Shown in pieces: positions 34,089 to 44,744 of a DNA stretch of 64,000 bases. Source of the DNA: Byssochlamys sp. IMV 00236 (Eukaryota; Ascomycota; Eurotiomycetes; Eurotiales; Thermoascaceae). Under the pieces are notes generated by a model. That model did not search any database. It saw only the letters and a list, made by a program, of their open reading frames with translations, and had not been told where the DNA came from. The stretch is from the NCBI GenBank assembly GCA_001931875.2, contig MSJH02000496.1:1-64000 (forward strand). Direction: 5' to 3'. The first letter of the stretch is position 1. The number at the start of each line of letters is the position of its first letter. The position numbers and the translations under genes are program-made.

Positions 34089-36222
34089 ATCCTGTCTGAC
34101 CATTCTTTGTAGAGCAAATTATTCCCCTGCTCCATCGGAACACACCAACATTCTCCGATCTCTCCACTCCTGGGCTGATCACGATGACAGATCTCAATCC
34201 TGGCTGCCCGACCTCGCAGCAAGTTGTTGCTCATCCAGCATGCATCCACGGAAGCATATTCCGCCGTGCGATCAGATAATATTTAATATTAATCCTCCAA
34301 TCTGTCTGCTGCTGCTTGTTGCATTTTCCTTGATCGAACAGGCCCAAGTCCTTCTGTTTCGGGGAGCTATGCACGGTGCAATGCCATATTGTTTCCGCCT
34401 ACCCAATCATCCTCCAACGTGCTCCTGTTGCTGGTTATGCCGGTCTCTCTTTCGTTCTAAACCACGTCCCGCTTGCAGCGTCCTCGCGGATCTAGAAACA
34501 CGCATGGTCTGAAGCTAACCGAGTCAGCTATGTAGTACCATCCGCCTCTGATGATCGAAACGACGAACCGGCTTCCAGACTACCCAAGGAAAAAAATGGA
34601 TTGGCTCCCCTGATCGCCAGGGAGAGCGATCCCGACAGTCCCGGGAGACAGGTAAACAAATGAGAATCAAAACATCACCGCCATGACGTTCACTAGTATC
34701 ACATAGACTAGCATGTCTTCGCTCAGCGCTGCAAATACGTGTCACCGCCCAGGCCCGCATGTCCCCATGGTCCCCACGAGAAGTCCTTTCCAGACAGTTA
34801 CTGACTCATCGAAAATATATCCTCATCGGAGATGTTGGACGGATGCTTATGCAGAACATATCTAAAGAAAACTCGCCCAGATAAGAAGCAAGGCGCCCTG
34901 CATGTCGAACACAACTGCATACCAGATCTTTCCTGTGCTCGGCTCGTCGGGGATTTTGAGCCCACAGGTTGGCAATCATTCTCCTTTGAGACCCATTCTC
35001 GGCTCTGTATCTTGGATCCTACTCCACAGAGCTTGTTGGGAAGGTCACCGCTCATTTACCGACAGCAGTAGTGCAATAATAATAATTCTAGTCAGATGCT
35101 GTCGGGTCTACAATAATGGTGATACTACACCCCGTTGATTTCCTACTCGATTGGAAGCTGGTCAGAATTCCTCATACATAATAGAGCTTCCAGACAAAGA
35201 GATGAATGATCGTTGTTGCACTTCAAATAATTGCTAGCATATTCTGTGCCAAATGCCAATGCCTCCGCGGCACTGTGCGGATACGAGTCGCCTAGTCTGG
35301 AGCCGGTAGATGGGTCTATCTAAGGGATGTTACCGTTCTCCCGGGAAATCAGTAGTCTAGTAGGCTTAGCATTCTTTTGAAGATAGCGACCCGGCAGAGG
35401 AATTATTATCCATCGATAATAATAACAATATCTAATAATAATAACAAGTAAAGGGGTTCCATTAACCGTCAAAACGCCAGGTTTCTGTTTTGGCCCTGAG
35501 TCTCTCTCTCATAATCTAGGTGACCCAAGACTGTCTGAATACCACAACAGCAGTTTAGTTCAGATATCATTATTAGTCCCTTGACCAGTTACACTCATTT
35601 ATCGATTGGTCTATATGAAAAGTCACAGCATCTAGTGGCACCCGGAACGCAGTTAATACCGGCTTGTTCGATTTGATATACATGCATGCGGGAGCATCAC
35701 CATGTAAACTAGTTAGAATATTCATCAGGCATAATTACACTGTTTATTTACTCTCATGCTAACCGAAAGTGATTTATCTCATCTATGCTAGGAGGTTCAG
35801 TCTTAACCGTTGTTTCTGTACCATTTTTCATCTTGGAATATTCAAATCTACAGTTAGTACGTTATTCACCATGAGATGCATTCGGTCACATCTACGTCGG
35901 TAGCTTATTATTGGATACTCATAGTTACCACATGATCACTGAGCGGAGGGGTCATCGACATTCGCTTCTTATCTCGCCATCAAAGAATGCCAATATTCTC
36001 ACTCCTCACTATTGGAATAACACTACTTTTTCTCTCAGTCAACTTCAAATAGTTGGTAAGTCCGATTTTGCTCCTTCGTTATCCTAAGCTGGTACCCTAA
36101 GCTAATGATTGTATCCCCACCAGCCCTAAAACCAATCGATCTGACATCTGACCTCTATCGCGGTTGCGAAACTCGAACCACACCACACATTTAAGCGATC
36201 AAGTGAAAGTATTCACAGTGCA

Positions 36223-36786
36223 ATGGGGAAGGTCGGAGAACATTGGCGAGATGTGAAGGCGCACCGAAAGAGACAGAAGAGACAGAAGCTTGAAAACCCA
36301 CCGCGCCGTCGATGCTGGGATTGGATGCTGGTAATGGGTAGCTGTCACTATGCTAGAAATCGCTCGTCCTTTAAGGAATACCGTCGAGTGGGACGAACAG
36401 TTTCAACCGCCGTGATCCCCGGGAACGTCTATGTCGCTGGCGTTGGGACTGTCGAATTGATGGTGCGGTCAATCCCAAAGAAAGGGTCGCCAGCACATCG
36501 GCTTATATTGTATAATGTTCTGCATATTCCAAAGGCTATCTGTAATGGCTTTTGCTTTACAAAATATCATCGCCGTTTTGGCGGGTCGACGAGTTTCGCG
36601 AAAGATGGTATGCAGTCAAATGACGCCGAAGGTCATCCTCTCTGGTATGGTGAGGAGTTCCATGGGCTGGACCGGCTGGCCTTGGATGGAAACCCACAGG
36701 GAGAAACGCTTCTCTCTGATGGACCCAAGCTCCTTAGTCTCTATATTCGTCCAGAAGACCTCGAGGAGATTCTGTCCTCAGTTTAG
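36223..36786 (+). CDS. Small protein with a TNT1-94-like (Copia Pol) protease-like beta-barrel domain
   Basis: Single-exon ORF of 187 aa. After a basic N-terminus (residues 1-30, many Lys/Arg) the segment DWMLVMGSCHYARNRSSFKEY aligns by eye with the opening of Copia/TNT1-94 Pol proteins, where a W-x-x-DSG-x-x-x-H-M pattern marks the aspartic protease start; it is followed by VAGVGTVELMV and LYNVLHIPKAICNGF, hallmark pieces of that barrel. Here the DSG triad is replaced by VMGS, so no protease activity is expected. There is no integrase, reverse transcriptase or LTR next to it. Known fungal genomes carry many stand-alone versions, so it may be a domesticated retroelement fragment. Role unknown. 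The start is the first ATG, and the stop is clean. Confidence 0.7.
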   Translation: MGKVGEHWRDVKAHRKRQKRQKLENPPRRRCWDWMLVMGSCHYARNRSSFKEYRRVGRTVSTAVIPGNVYVAGVGTVELMVRSIPKKGSPAHRLILYNVLHIPKAICNGFCFTKYHRRFGGSTSFAKDGMQSNDAEGHPLWYGEEFHGLDRLALDGNPQGETLLSDGPKLLSLYIRPEDLEEILSSV

Positions 36787-37986
36787 TACGGCGGGAAGAT
36801 AGCTGATCTAATTCAAGGCACATGAACTGACTCCATAATGCATGCATAACCAGACAGTATGATGTGATGACTTATATGGGCAGTCTTCGAACGGGGTCTT
36901 TAATTCAAACCGAAGCAACTCGGGCAATAACTATTTAATACGGACTTCTCGCCTGGATTGCTCCGCTCAGGAGAGCGATAGGTATTGTCTTTACACTTTC
37001 TTTTCGCACTACATATGTACGTAAAAATAAGATTGCGATGGTTTCCTTTGTCGCCTGCGGGATTGTCAATAGCTATTTATGGTAGCAAGACCAAAATATT
37101 TCGACATCTACTCCATCTTCGGCCCGAGTACAAATCGTCTTTATCGCGAGTCCTGCCAGGCCCTGACGCGGCATTTGACCTCGTCTTGCACAGCCACAAA
37201 CTCTCTGGTGACAGATGAAGACAAAGCGCTTATTGGTGATTGTGACGAGTTTCAAGAATTGGCATTCTTTGTCCGGAACTTGTTATTGGAAGACGAGCGG
37301 CTAATTGTCTGCCAACTGTGATGAGACGCAGACCGGGCTGTGACGGGAGGGACCGCCGGAGCCAAACAGGACCATCCATCTACAGGGCTGCCGTGTCTGG
37401 TCCTCTAAGTATCTAGCTTGGGGCGTGATCAAGGAATCATTAAGCTGTCGCAAGACAGTCTCCGGCTGATTAGTGAGACCTGAATTGGTTCTCATCTTGT
37501 CGCTCTCCTAAACCTGTCATTCTTGCAAGGTGTTTTCTGTGTCTACTACGGTTGAATCTCTTGTTTCCTCGCGCGTCAGAAATGATATATCTACCCCTAT
37601 AGATAGATGATCACGGACTTTTGGTTGTGGAGCGCTTGTTTCCCCTCCTGCATGCTTAGCGTCCGATGCGAACGCCATCTCTGAAATTTGATGTTGAGAA
37701 TAAAGAACAGAACTCATTAACGGTTTGCCAATCCGCTGATCTGCAGGTCGAACTCCCTGGAGGTACATGGTCCTCAATGAATTCAGAATCCCGCGTTCCT
37801 ATTTAGCCCTGACCTTAAGTATTGTGCTTTGCTCGATTCATACAACGTTGCATGCTGACGATTCATCCATCTCTGCCCCAGGCCTCGCGCCGTGTTAAGG
37901 ACTCAACGGGGTGACACGGCAGCTACATCGAGGCGAAACGGCTGGCAGATGATGGTTGACCGCATATTTTCCGAGGCCAAGTCAAT
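36787..37986. other. Intergenic region before the PLAC8 gene, with one small unsupported ORF
   Basis: 1.2 kb. The ORF at 37079-37321 (80 codons, ATG start) encodes an acidic C-terminal half (residues DEDKALIGDCDEFQELAFF) that looks protein-like but matches no family I recognise; it may be a remnant linked to the preceding barrel gene. The rest holds the PLAC8 promoter. Confidence 0.3.
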
Positions 37987-39134
37987 ATGAGGCGGAATAC
38001 GCGCCTGGACACCTCCAATACGGAGCAGCCGTCTAGATATTCGTTCCTCGAGACCCCAATGGAGATGCGCGCCCCAATTGGTATATCGGACAGGCAGAAC
38101 TCACCACCTCCACCACCTGTTCCTCCTATTAATCCGAACCCAATGCAAACAGGACAGCTGAATCCGAATCCACCAAACGAAAAGGAACACGAACGAGAGT
38201 ACTTGCGACAGCTCCAGTTGCAACAGCAGCGCGCAGCCACTCCATACGATGGGCCTCCACCGCTGGAACAACATCCGGCGCATTTCGCACCGTATGCAGA
38301 TGACATCGAGTCGCCAGTCGAGAGGCCAGTCGCGCCGACACAGCAACCTGAGGTCCGGCCACCGAATTCTCCAGGGCCGGTTCCGATCAAGTCAGTGCCG
38401 GTGGTCGAGCAACAGCCTCGACAAGGCCAGGCCACGTCAGTTGAGCCGGACTCCAACCCTTTACAGCAGCCTTTTTCTCCGGTGTCTCCTCTGTCTCCTC
38501 ATTCTGTGACTTCTCCGGTAGGCACATTCCGGAACATAAGCCATGGGCCAGCGCAGTCAGATGATATCTATGCAACTCATCGGCCAGGCCAAATCTCGCA
38601 TCCCAACCAAGAGGTCAAGGGGGGGACATGGAGCCATAGCATGTGCGACTGCTCTGATATTGGAACCTGCTGTCTTGGGCTGTTATGTCCCTGTATTCTA
38701 TACGGGAGAACGCAGCATCGCCTAGACATGAAATCAAGAAAGGAGGATCCGACAAACTTGTTAGCATACGAGAAGTGCAATGGCTCGTGCACCGTCATGG
38801 CACTTCTCTGTGGGTGCCAATGTGCGTAGACTGGTTCCCTGTACCTAATCTGTGATCTTCTCTTTGTGTTGATCTATGTGCTGATATATTTGCTCCAGGG
38901 CTCCTTGCAACTATCCAACATAGCCGAACCCGAAAAGCATACCGCATAAAAGGTAATGTCGCTTCTGACTGTATCCGGGCGTCATGCTGTACTTGCTGTA
39001 CTCTTATTCAGGACGAGCGGGAGATAAAGAAACGAGAAGAACACCGAAGCAGAGCCGTTCGAGCAGCAAGCGCACACCTGGTTTCGCCATATACCGTACC
39101 TACACAGATGTCATACCCACCACCTCCTAGATAA
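37987..39134 (+). CDS. PLAC8-family cysteine-rich protein
   Basis: Member of the PLAC8 (DUF614) family, small membrane-associated cysteine-rich proteins linked in plants and fungi to metal handling and cell size. Exons are 37987-38821 and 38899-39134, giving 356 aa. The first 210 residues are a Pro/Gln-rich disordered tail (runs such as PPPPPVPP and LQLQQQ). The PLAC8 domain starts at about residue 215 (WSHSMCDCSDIGTCCLGLLCPC), with the paired Cys blocks CLGLLCPC and DCIRASCCTCCTLIQDEREI seen; a hydrophobic stretch lies in each. The exon junction restores the tryptophan in CGCQ-WLL. The C-terminus ends in a proline run (PPPPR). Substrate and location unknown; probably plasma or internal membrane. 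Confidence 0.88.
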
Positions 39135-39783
39135 AAGTCTAGGAGAGTAGGGGTTTACCATGGAATTTTCTTTTTTTTTTTTTTGCCCCCATCACGTACT
39201 TGCCACTGCTGCAGCAGACAACATTCGTCTCATTTAGCGCTCGGATTATGTTTGTATTTATATGGTCGCTATATACCCCTCTGTCTATTCCTTCCATCGT
39301 GCTGGTTATCTCCAGCACCCCTATATCATTATTCACAAGGAAATTGGAATTCTTTGCATACTCTATCTCGACAGGACAATTGTTCTTTTGTATTATATCC
39401 ATGAATACCAATGCTTCTTTAAATCTTATGGATCTGACGAGTAATCGACTCTACAGCATACTTTTACTGTTTGTGATGGATGAAGTTGCCCGCTACCCTG
39501 GTCTATTCCACTGGCTGGTCGCTGCAGTGGCTCCTTCCTAAGCCTACTTGCGGCATTGCAGCTCACTTTTCACCCTATTTACACTCCTTTGGCAAGTACA
39601 TGTCTGAGCCGACTTACTTATACCTTGAAAAACATTCCCGTATAATCTCCTCTCTGACATGCAACTCGTTTCTTTAGCCTCGAGCAAGCAGGTTAGGACC
39701 ATATACTTTGCAACCCTAGTCCGGTTTTCGTATCATTTTGTGCAATATTACAGACTGAGCCTTCTCACGGCTCGAGGGCCACG
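39135..39783. other. Intergenic region after the PLAC8 gene
   Basis: 650 nt with a 14-T run near 39171 that may mark a 3' end. Overlapping short ORFs here (39139-39541, both strands) show no domain. Confidence 0.4.
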
Positions 39784-40584
39784 ATGCTATTGGACCACAC
39801 ACCCGTGACAATGTCCTTCTTCGCGCTCTTGATACCGTGGATACTGTTTGCGTGGAACAATAAGGAGCATGGCCCTAGGGCCCTTTGGACGACCACGGAT
39901 TTCCGGATACAGCGAGACAGGCCTACAATATTGACCTGGAAGCATGCCAAAACGGAATTTTGGGACAATGTATACGTTTCAATCACACTGTTTGACTCAA
40001 CTACGGGAGAACAAGTTCTTCAGGTGTTCAGTGAGTAAGCCTTCTTGTGCCAACAACCATTGAGCCTAGTCGGATCCCATAAAGAGCAGTCAATGACGCC
40101 AGAAGCAGATAACTCGGAGAATTCGTGGATCAGACAGCATGCATGGCTGCCACCGGATTCTTTGCCTTCGGGTAGCTATGTGTTTCGAATAGATCCCAAT
40201 GTTGGCAGGCCGGATTGGAGTCCGAGGGTATTCTACGATCCAGCCTTCAGTGATCCTCCTACTACAAGGTACTTAGTGCCTCGTACGGCCGTCAGCTCTC
40301 CGGTAAGGACGACTACTTTGGACGAACGCATTATAGCCGAGGAACGTCATTCAGTTTTGCATACTGTCCCATACGCCAATGCAAGGCCGGGAGCGACACC
40401 TAGCATCCCCATTGCAACGAAAGGAGTGCAGTATCCAAGTTTGGTATCTGCGGCAGCACTTGCAATGGTCACGAATGTCGACATCTCTAGCCGTCCATCT
40501 GCTTATCCTAGTAATGACGGAGACAATGTTTGTGTAGCGCGACATCCTCTGATCAACGCGAGACCCTGCGCAAAGTATGTGTGA
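39784..40584 (+). CDS. Unrecognised protein, possible membrane-associated or secreted
   Basis: Two ORF pieces on the plus strand read as one gene. The first (ATG 39784) opens with a hydrophobic stretch (FFALLIPWILFAW) and then a beta-rich segment (TILTWKHAKTEFWDNVYVSITLF). The second contains WLPPDSLPSGSYVFRIDPN, a pattern reminiscent of fungal Kre9/Knh-type or Ser-Thr-rich cell-wall domains, but the match is weak. The connecting intron is unclear: GTGAGT at 40031 to TAG at 40069 keeps frame but would be only 39 nt, and GTGTTC at 40024 to CAG at 40089 also keeps frame. The ORF stops at 40584 without a clear GPI signal, so more exons may exist downstream, or the gene may be decayed. No function assigned. 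Confidence 0.45.
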
Positions 40585-41540
40585 AGTGGTCGTTGTGGAT
40601 CATCGGTGTCATTACCGACAAATCCAGGGCGCTACCACCGTTGCAATCGGCAGTCAACAGGGGAAGAGAACTATTCTAGGATCATATCTGTCTGGAAAGC
40701 TTCCAGAGAGGACAGTCACCTGCTGTTCAGGATACCTTAGACAAATGGTATCTGGTTAGCTCGTCATATATTTGGAGTCACGGTCGACCGTCCCTGATCA
40801 TTGATAGCGTGGAGGATATAGAATATCGGGAAGCGTCGCATGTTAAAGGGTATGAGGTTATTGCATGTATGGCCGAAGCCATGCAGAGGCTCCAATTCCT
40901 CTGCATCATGTTCCAATGTGCGTAACAGTTCGATAGGACTTTGCGTCTACGATCTCTTACTACAACCTTCGATGTTGAATAAACTCACAGAGTCGTGCTC
41001 AGTAAAAGGACATTGTGTCTGGCATCAAACGCATTCTAACGCACCAAGAAAGCTGTCCAATACAGAAATATCTGCTACAAAATGCGTCTTGTCTATCTTG
41101 CAGGTTTAAAGGGGGTTGTCAGACTGGGACATACTCAGACTGGAAGAGAACATGGGGTCGTCTGGGCCGTCTTGGCTCAACCGTAAGTCGATAATCCGCA
41201 GATCTGGAGGCGGGAACATGAGTTCGGTGGCGCCGAGACACTCGAGACCTCCATCGTCGAATACTTCTCCTCTCCCTACTGTCTGCTGTATTATTATTAA
41301 CTTCTTAACGTCGCCATCTAGCATATCGCGCCTCTGACTTGGCACCGTTTCAAGGCCTGCTCGAACGCCCTTCCTCCCTTCTTCTCCAGAGACCCCCGCA
41401 TCCCGATCGAAAGTTCACCAGCGCGATCATGCCAGGATCCTGACAGCCGCGGTACAGCATCATTCACGATTGGGACGTCTTCAAAGTGGTGGACTCATGG
41501 CTTACGGCTTCATTGAAGCCACAATCCAGAGCTTGTGACC
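40585..41540. promoter_or_regulatory. Upstream region of palH
   Basis: 956 nt between the unrecognised gene and palH. Small ORFs at 40840-41109 and 41116-41337 are not supported. The final few hundred nt presumably hold the palH promoter and leader; the start context GACCATGG at 41541 is strong. Confidence 0.4.
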
Positions 41541-44097
41541 ATGGCAGATGCGACCCACGTCCAACGCCGCCAGATATGGGCTCGTCCTACGCATACGAGT
41601 TCGACCTCGATCCAGCCGAGCTGTACGCCTCTTCTACTGCCCAGTAATGGTATGTTCACCTTCGTTGCGGATGGGTATAGGAACTATAGGATGAAGGATC
41701 GAAATTGTGGTGATGCACGCATATGCTGACTCGTTTTGGTTCGACATTGCAGGAATCATACATCTGAACCGTACCTACCAAGTCACATTAACCGAAAATG
41801 TCGTCTTTCAACCGATATGCACAGGAGACTCGTCGGCAAATGAGCTGGGCAATCCGACTGCTGTGATCGACCTTCGGGATCCTTTCTACTCGTCTACTTC
41901 TCCTCAGCTATACGCGATCGGATGCGCGACCGTTGTTAGCTACCTTCTCGTCATCATTCTTTTCATCACGCCGCGGACCTTCTTTGTCGGAGGGCCTGGA
42001 GGTGGTGCCAACTTCTTGGGCCGCCATGGAATGACATACAGCTCAGGTTCCTCTGTTATCGGTATCGGCGGTCGCCCGTGGTTGCAGAAAGTGGCAGCAT
42101 TGACCGTCGCCATCTCGTTGACTATCGCAACAGCGGATTCCTTCGCGGTCGCCGAACAGCAGTACGACTACGGTTATATGGATGCGCAGAGTCTGACAGA
42201 TGAAGTCATCGATGGGTTGGAGATCCGCATTGTCCGGGTCATCTCGAGTACCTTTCTCTGGCTGGCCCAGGTCCAGACTTTGATCCGACTGTTTCCGCGA
42301 CACAAAGAGAAGGTTATAATCAAATGGGCCGGATTTGCGTTGATTGTGCTGGATACGATATTCAGTATCCTGAACAACTTTGTCGACAAGGGCGGCACCA
42401 CGCGGCCGAGACTGTTTGACGACGCGATTCCTGCTCTCACCTATTTATTCGAACTTGCGCTGAATCTGCTCTATGCGGCGTGGGTCATCTTTTATTCTAT
42501 AACCAAACATCGATTCGCATTTTTTCATCCGAAGATGCGAAACATATGCCTGGTGGCATTACTATCATTATGTGCGGTTTTCATCCCTGTTGTTTTCTTT
42601 GTTCTCGACATCTCGAAGCCGGACGTGGCCGGTTGGGGTGAGTATATGCGCTGGGTTGGAGCAGCAGCAGCCAGCGTGGTCGTTTGGGAGTGGGTGGAAA
42701 GGATAGAAGCATTGGAACGAGATGAACGGAAGGACGGAATCCTGGGGCGGGAGATCTTTGATGGAGATGAGATGCTCGAGGTGACACCTTCTGAGGAGGT
42801 CGATTGGCCTCGCAAATCGGAACCTGGGCCACACGATGGCAGGGCGACTGGAGCATCGTCTGGTTGGGGTGTTGTAAGAGGTCCGCGCCATCGTCCACTG
42901 CGGACTCGCGTTCGTCTTCCGCGCGGTCAGCGTGGCCGTGTCGACGATCCTGACCAGCAGAATCCCGCTTCTGTGGGAGCCGGACGTACTGGAGGCACTC
43001 ATCCTAGCCCGCCCCCAGCAGTTCTGACGCCGGTCAGTCGCGCTGATACCACGAGTGCTGCGAGTACGGTGTATTATGTCCGATATCATCCTGTTTCCAG
43101 TCCGTCGCCAGTTGCTACCAATGCCGCAGCGGCTCCTGGAGAAGAGGATGGACCCAGGATGGAAACGATTGTGGAGGCTCAACAGCAAGGCCCTTACATG
43201 AGCCAGCCTGCACGCAATAGTTCGACTGCGCGACCGACAACTACTCTTCCGCCGTCAGATCCACGGTGGTACTCCTTGTTCAACAACTTCAAGAGGCGCC
43301 GTGCCTCTCCTCCGAGGGAAGTTGTTACGGCCCAAGCAGAGGAGCAAGGCGGGATTGGTAGCAACGGTGTACAGAACCCGGAGCAGTCAGGAGGAAGGAA
43401 TGGCAGACGGGGTCTGATACCTCGCGTTGATAATCTCTTCTATCGCCTTCGAGACAGGAGTGGGCTGGACGGCCCTGGCCTTGACAACCGGCTGCCGGTC
43501 ACTGTCATTCCCCCACGAGATCGAGGTCAACAGACGTGGTCTCCGAAAGGCTTTGACGACTCCAGCGTCCATGCGGAGTCCGATGATTCCGACAGTGACC
43601 AACCATCAGGTCGTCGTAACCTGCCTGTAATGGTCATTCCGTCGCGAACTCGAACTCACTCTGCTGCCCCTTGGCCTCGAGCTGCAACCGGAGAGACTGG
43701 CTATGCTGACCAGGAGCTCCGTTACGACCCGGAGACAGCAGCATTGGTTGGTGTCGAACCTGACCATGTCCGCCGCCATCCAGATTCGCAAGGAGATGCG
43801 ATCTCTCGCACGACCTCTGAGCATGACACGACGTTTGGATCCGACGAACGGACTGTTGTCGCAGGTACCGGCAGCCGCAGTGGCTCGCGCGCCTCAGGAA
43901 GCACGACATCTTCGGATACATCGTATCTTGTGCAGGGTCCAACAGAGCACGCTGTGCATCGACCTGTTGATGCGTCCGCTGATAATAGCTCGGCGGCGAT
44001 CTCGACGCAGGCGCCACCGCTGCATGATCCTGCTGCTAGACAGCAGGATACGGACCTAGAGGCTGGGCTGGGCCCTAGCCCTGGGCGTCTGGCATGA
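41541..44097 (+). CDS. palH: PalH/Rim21, seven-TM ambient pH sensor
   Basis: Plasma-membrane receptor that senses alkaline pH and starts the Pal pathway leading to proteolytic activation of PacC. Exons are 41541-41649 and 41753-44097, giving 817 aa. A short extracellular N-terminus with a Cys (SCTPLLLPSNG, and a later PICTG) precedes seven hydrophobic segments between about residues 85 and 365 (for example QLYAIGCATVVSYLLVIILF). The segment after TM7, WVERIEALERDERKDGILG, is highly typical of PalH. The remaining 430 residues form a polar, disordered cytosolic tail, rich in Pro, Arg and Ser, as expected for arrestin (PalF) binding. The ATG at 41541 has an optimal context (ACCATGG); the longer frame to 41535 starts with GTG. 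The F-box gene lies 650 nt downstream. Confidence 0.93.
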
Positions 44098-44744
44098 AAT
44101 GTTATATGGCTTCGTCATCTCTCTCTTCTTCGCGACATTCAACCACTATATTCCCTATTTAGCAAGGAGTCCCGGTGGTATTTTCTTTTTCTTTCTTTCT
44201 TTTCTTTCTTTCTTTATATATTCTATTTTATTATATTGGATTTTGCTTTTTGGGATGTAGATAACCATTCAGGCTTCTAAAAACATGGGATGGCAGCTGG
44301 TGGGATGGAGGCATGTATCTATACATACACAGGCGTATATGGCAAGGCCGGCGGAGGCAGAAATGGGCGGGATTTATACCCTGCATAGATCAATTCACAA
44401 CTTCAGTGCATTAATCCTTCGATGTATGTACTGTACTGTACAATCATACATACATACATACATTGTCTTATCGTAGTGACAATTCCTCGACATCATAACT
44501 CAGGTCTTCCGTGTCCAGACTACAAAGACAGCAGGCTCTCCTTGTTCCCATAAACCAGAAGCCTTCGTTTGGGCGGGACTTCGACTTTCCGCTGACCAGC
44601 CCGGCAACTTTGCGCTCCGCCCAAGGACAGGAACAATAACGGCTTTCGCGAGGCTGCGATCCATCCCAGCGCACGCTTCGCTTTTCATGTCTTCCATGAA
44701 CCCCCATCGATGCTGCAGCGCACCCTTGCCTGCGACACTGCATC
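44098..44744. other. Intergenic region, palH to F-box gene
   Basis: 650 nt with a CTTT-rich pyrimidine tract (44181-44214) just after palH and an ATAC repeat (about 44446-44463). No gene seen. The minus-strand ORF at 44468-44767 is unsupported. Confidence 0.5.
44181..44214. repeat. CTTT pyrimidine microsatellite
   Basis: TTTTC/TTTC units over about 34 nt, 84 nt after the palH stop, likely in its 3' UTR. Confidence 0.85.

Larger units (their letters stand above)
33343..36222. promoter_or_regulatory. Long KCS1 upstream region rich in microsatellites
   Basis: 2.9 kb between the KCS1 start (minus) and the barrel protein (plus). It contains a CTG repeat (33767-33783), CTGT repeats (33831-33861), a CT run (34000-34012) and a TCTA repeat (34066-34088). 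ORFs such as 34240-34512 are unsupported. A possible 5'-UTR intron for the gene at 36223 (GGTAAGT at 36055, CACCAG ending near 36124) is visible but cannot be confirmed. Confidence 0.45.

Noticed and set aside
38953..39011. Possible third intron in the PLAC8 gene (GTAATG...TTCAG)
   Set aside because: Removing 59 nt breaks the frame and deletes the conserved CCTCCTLIQDE block.
42568..43188. 206-codon minus-strand ORF inside palH
   Set aside because: Antisense to clear PalH coding sequence; no motif.
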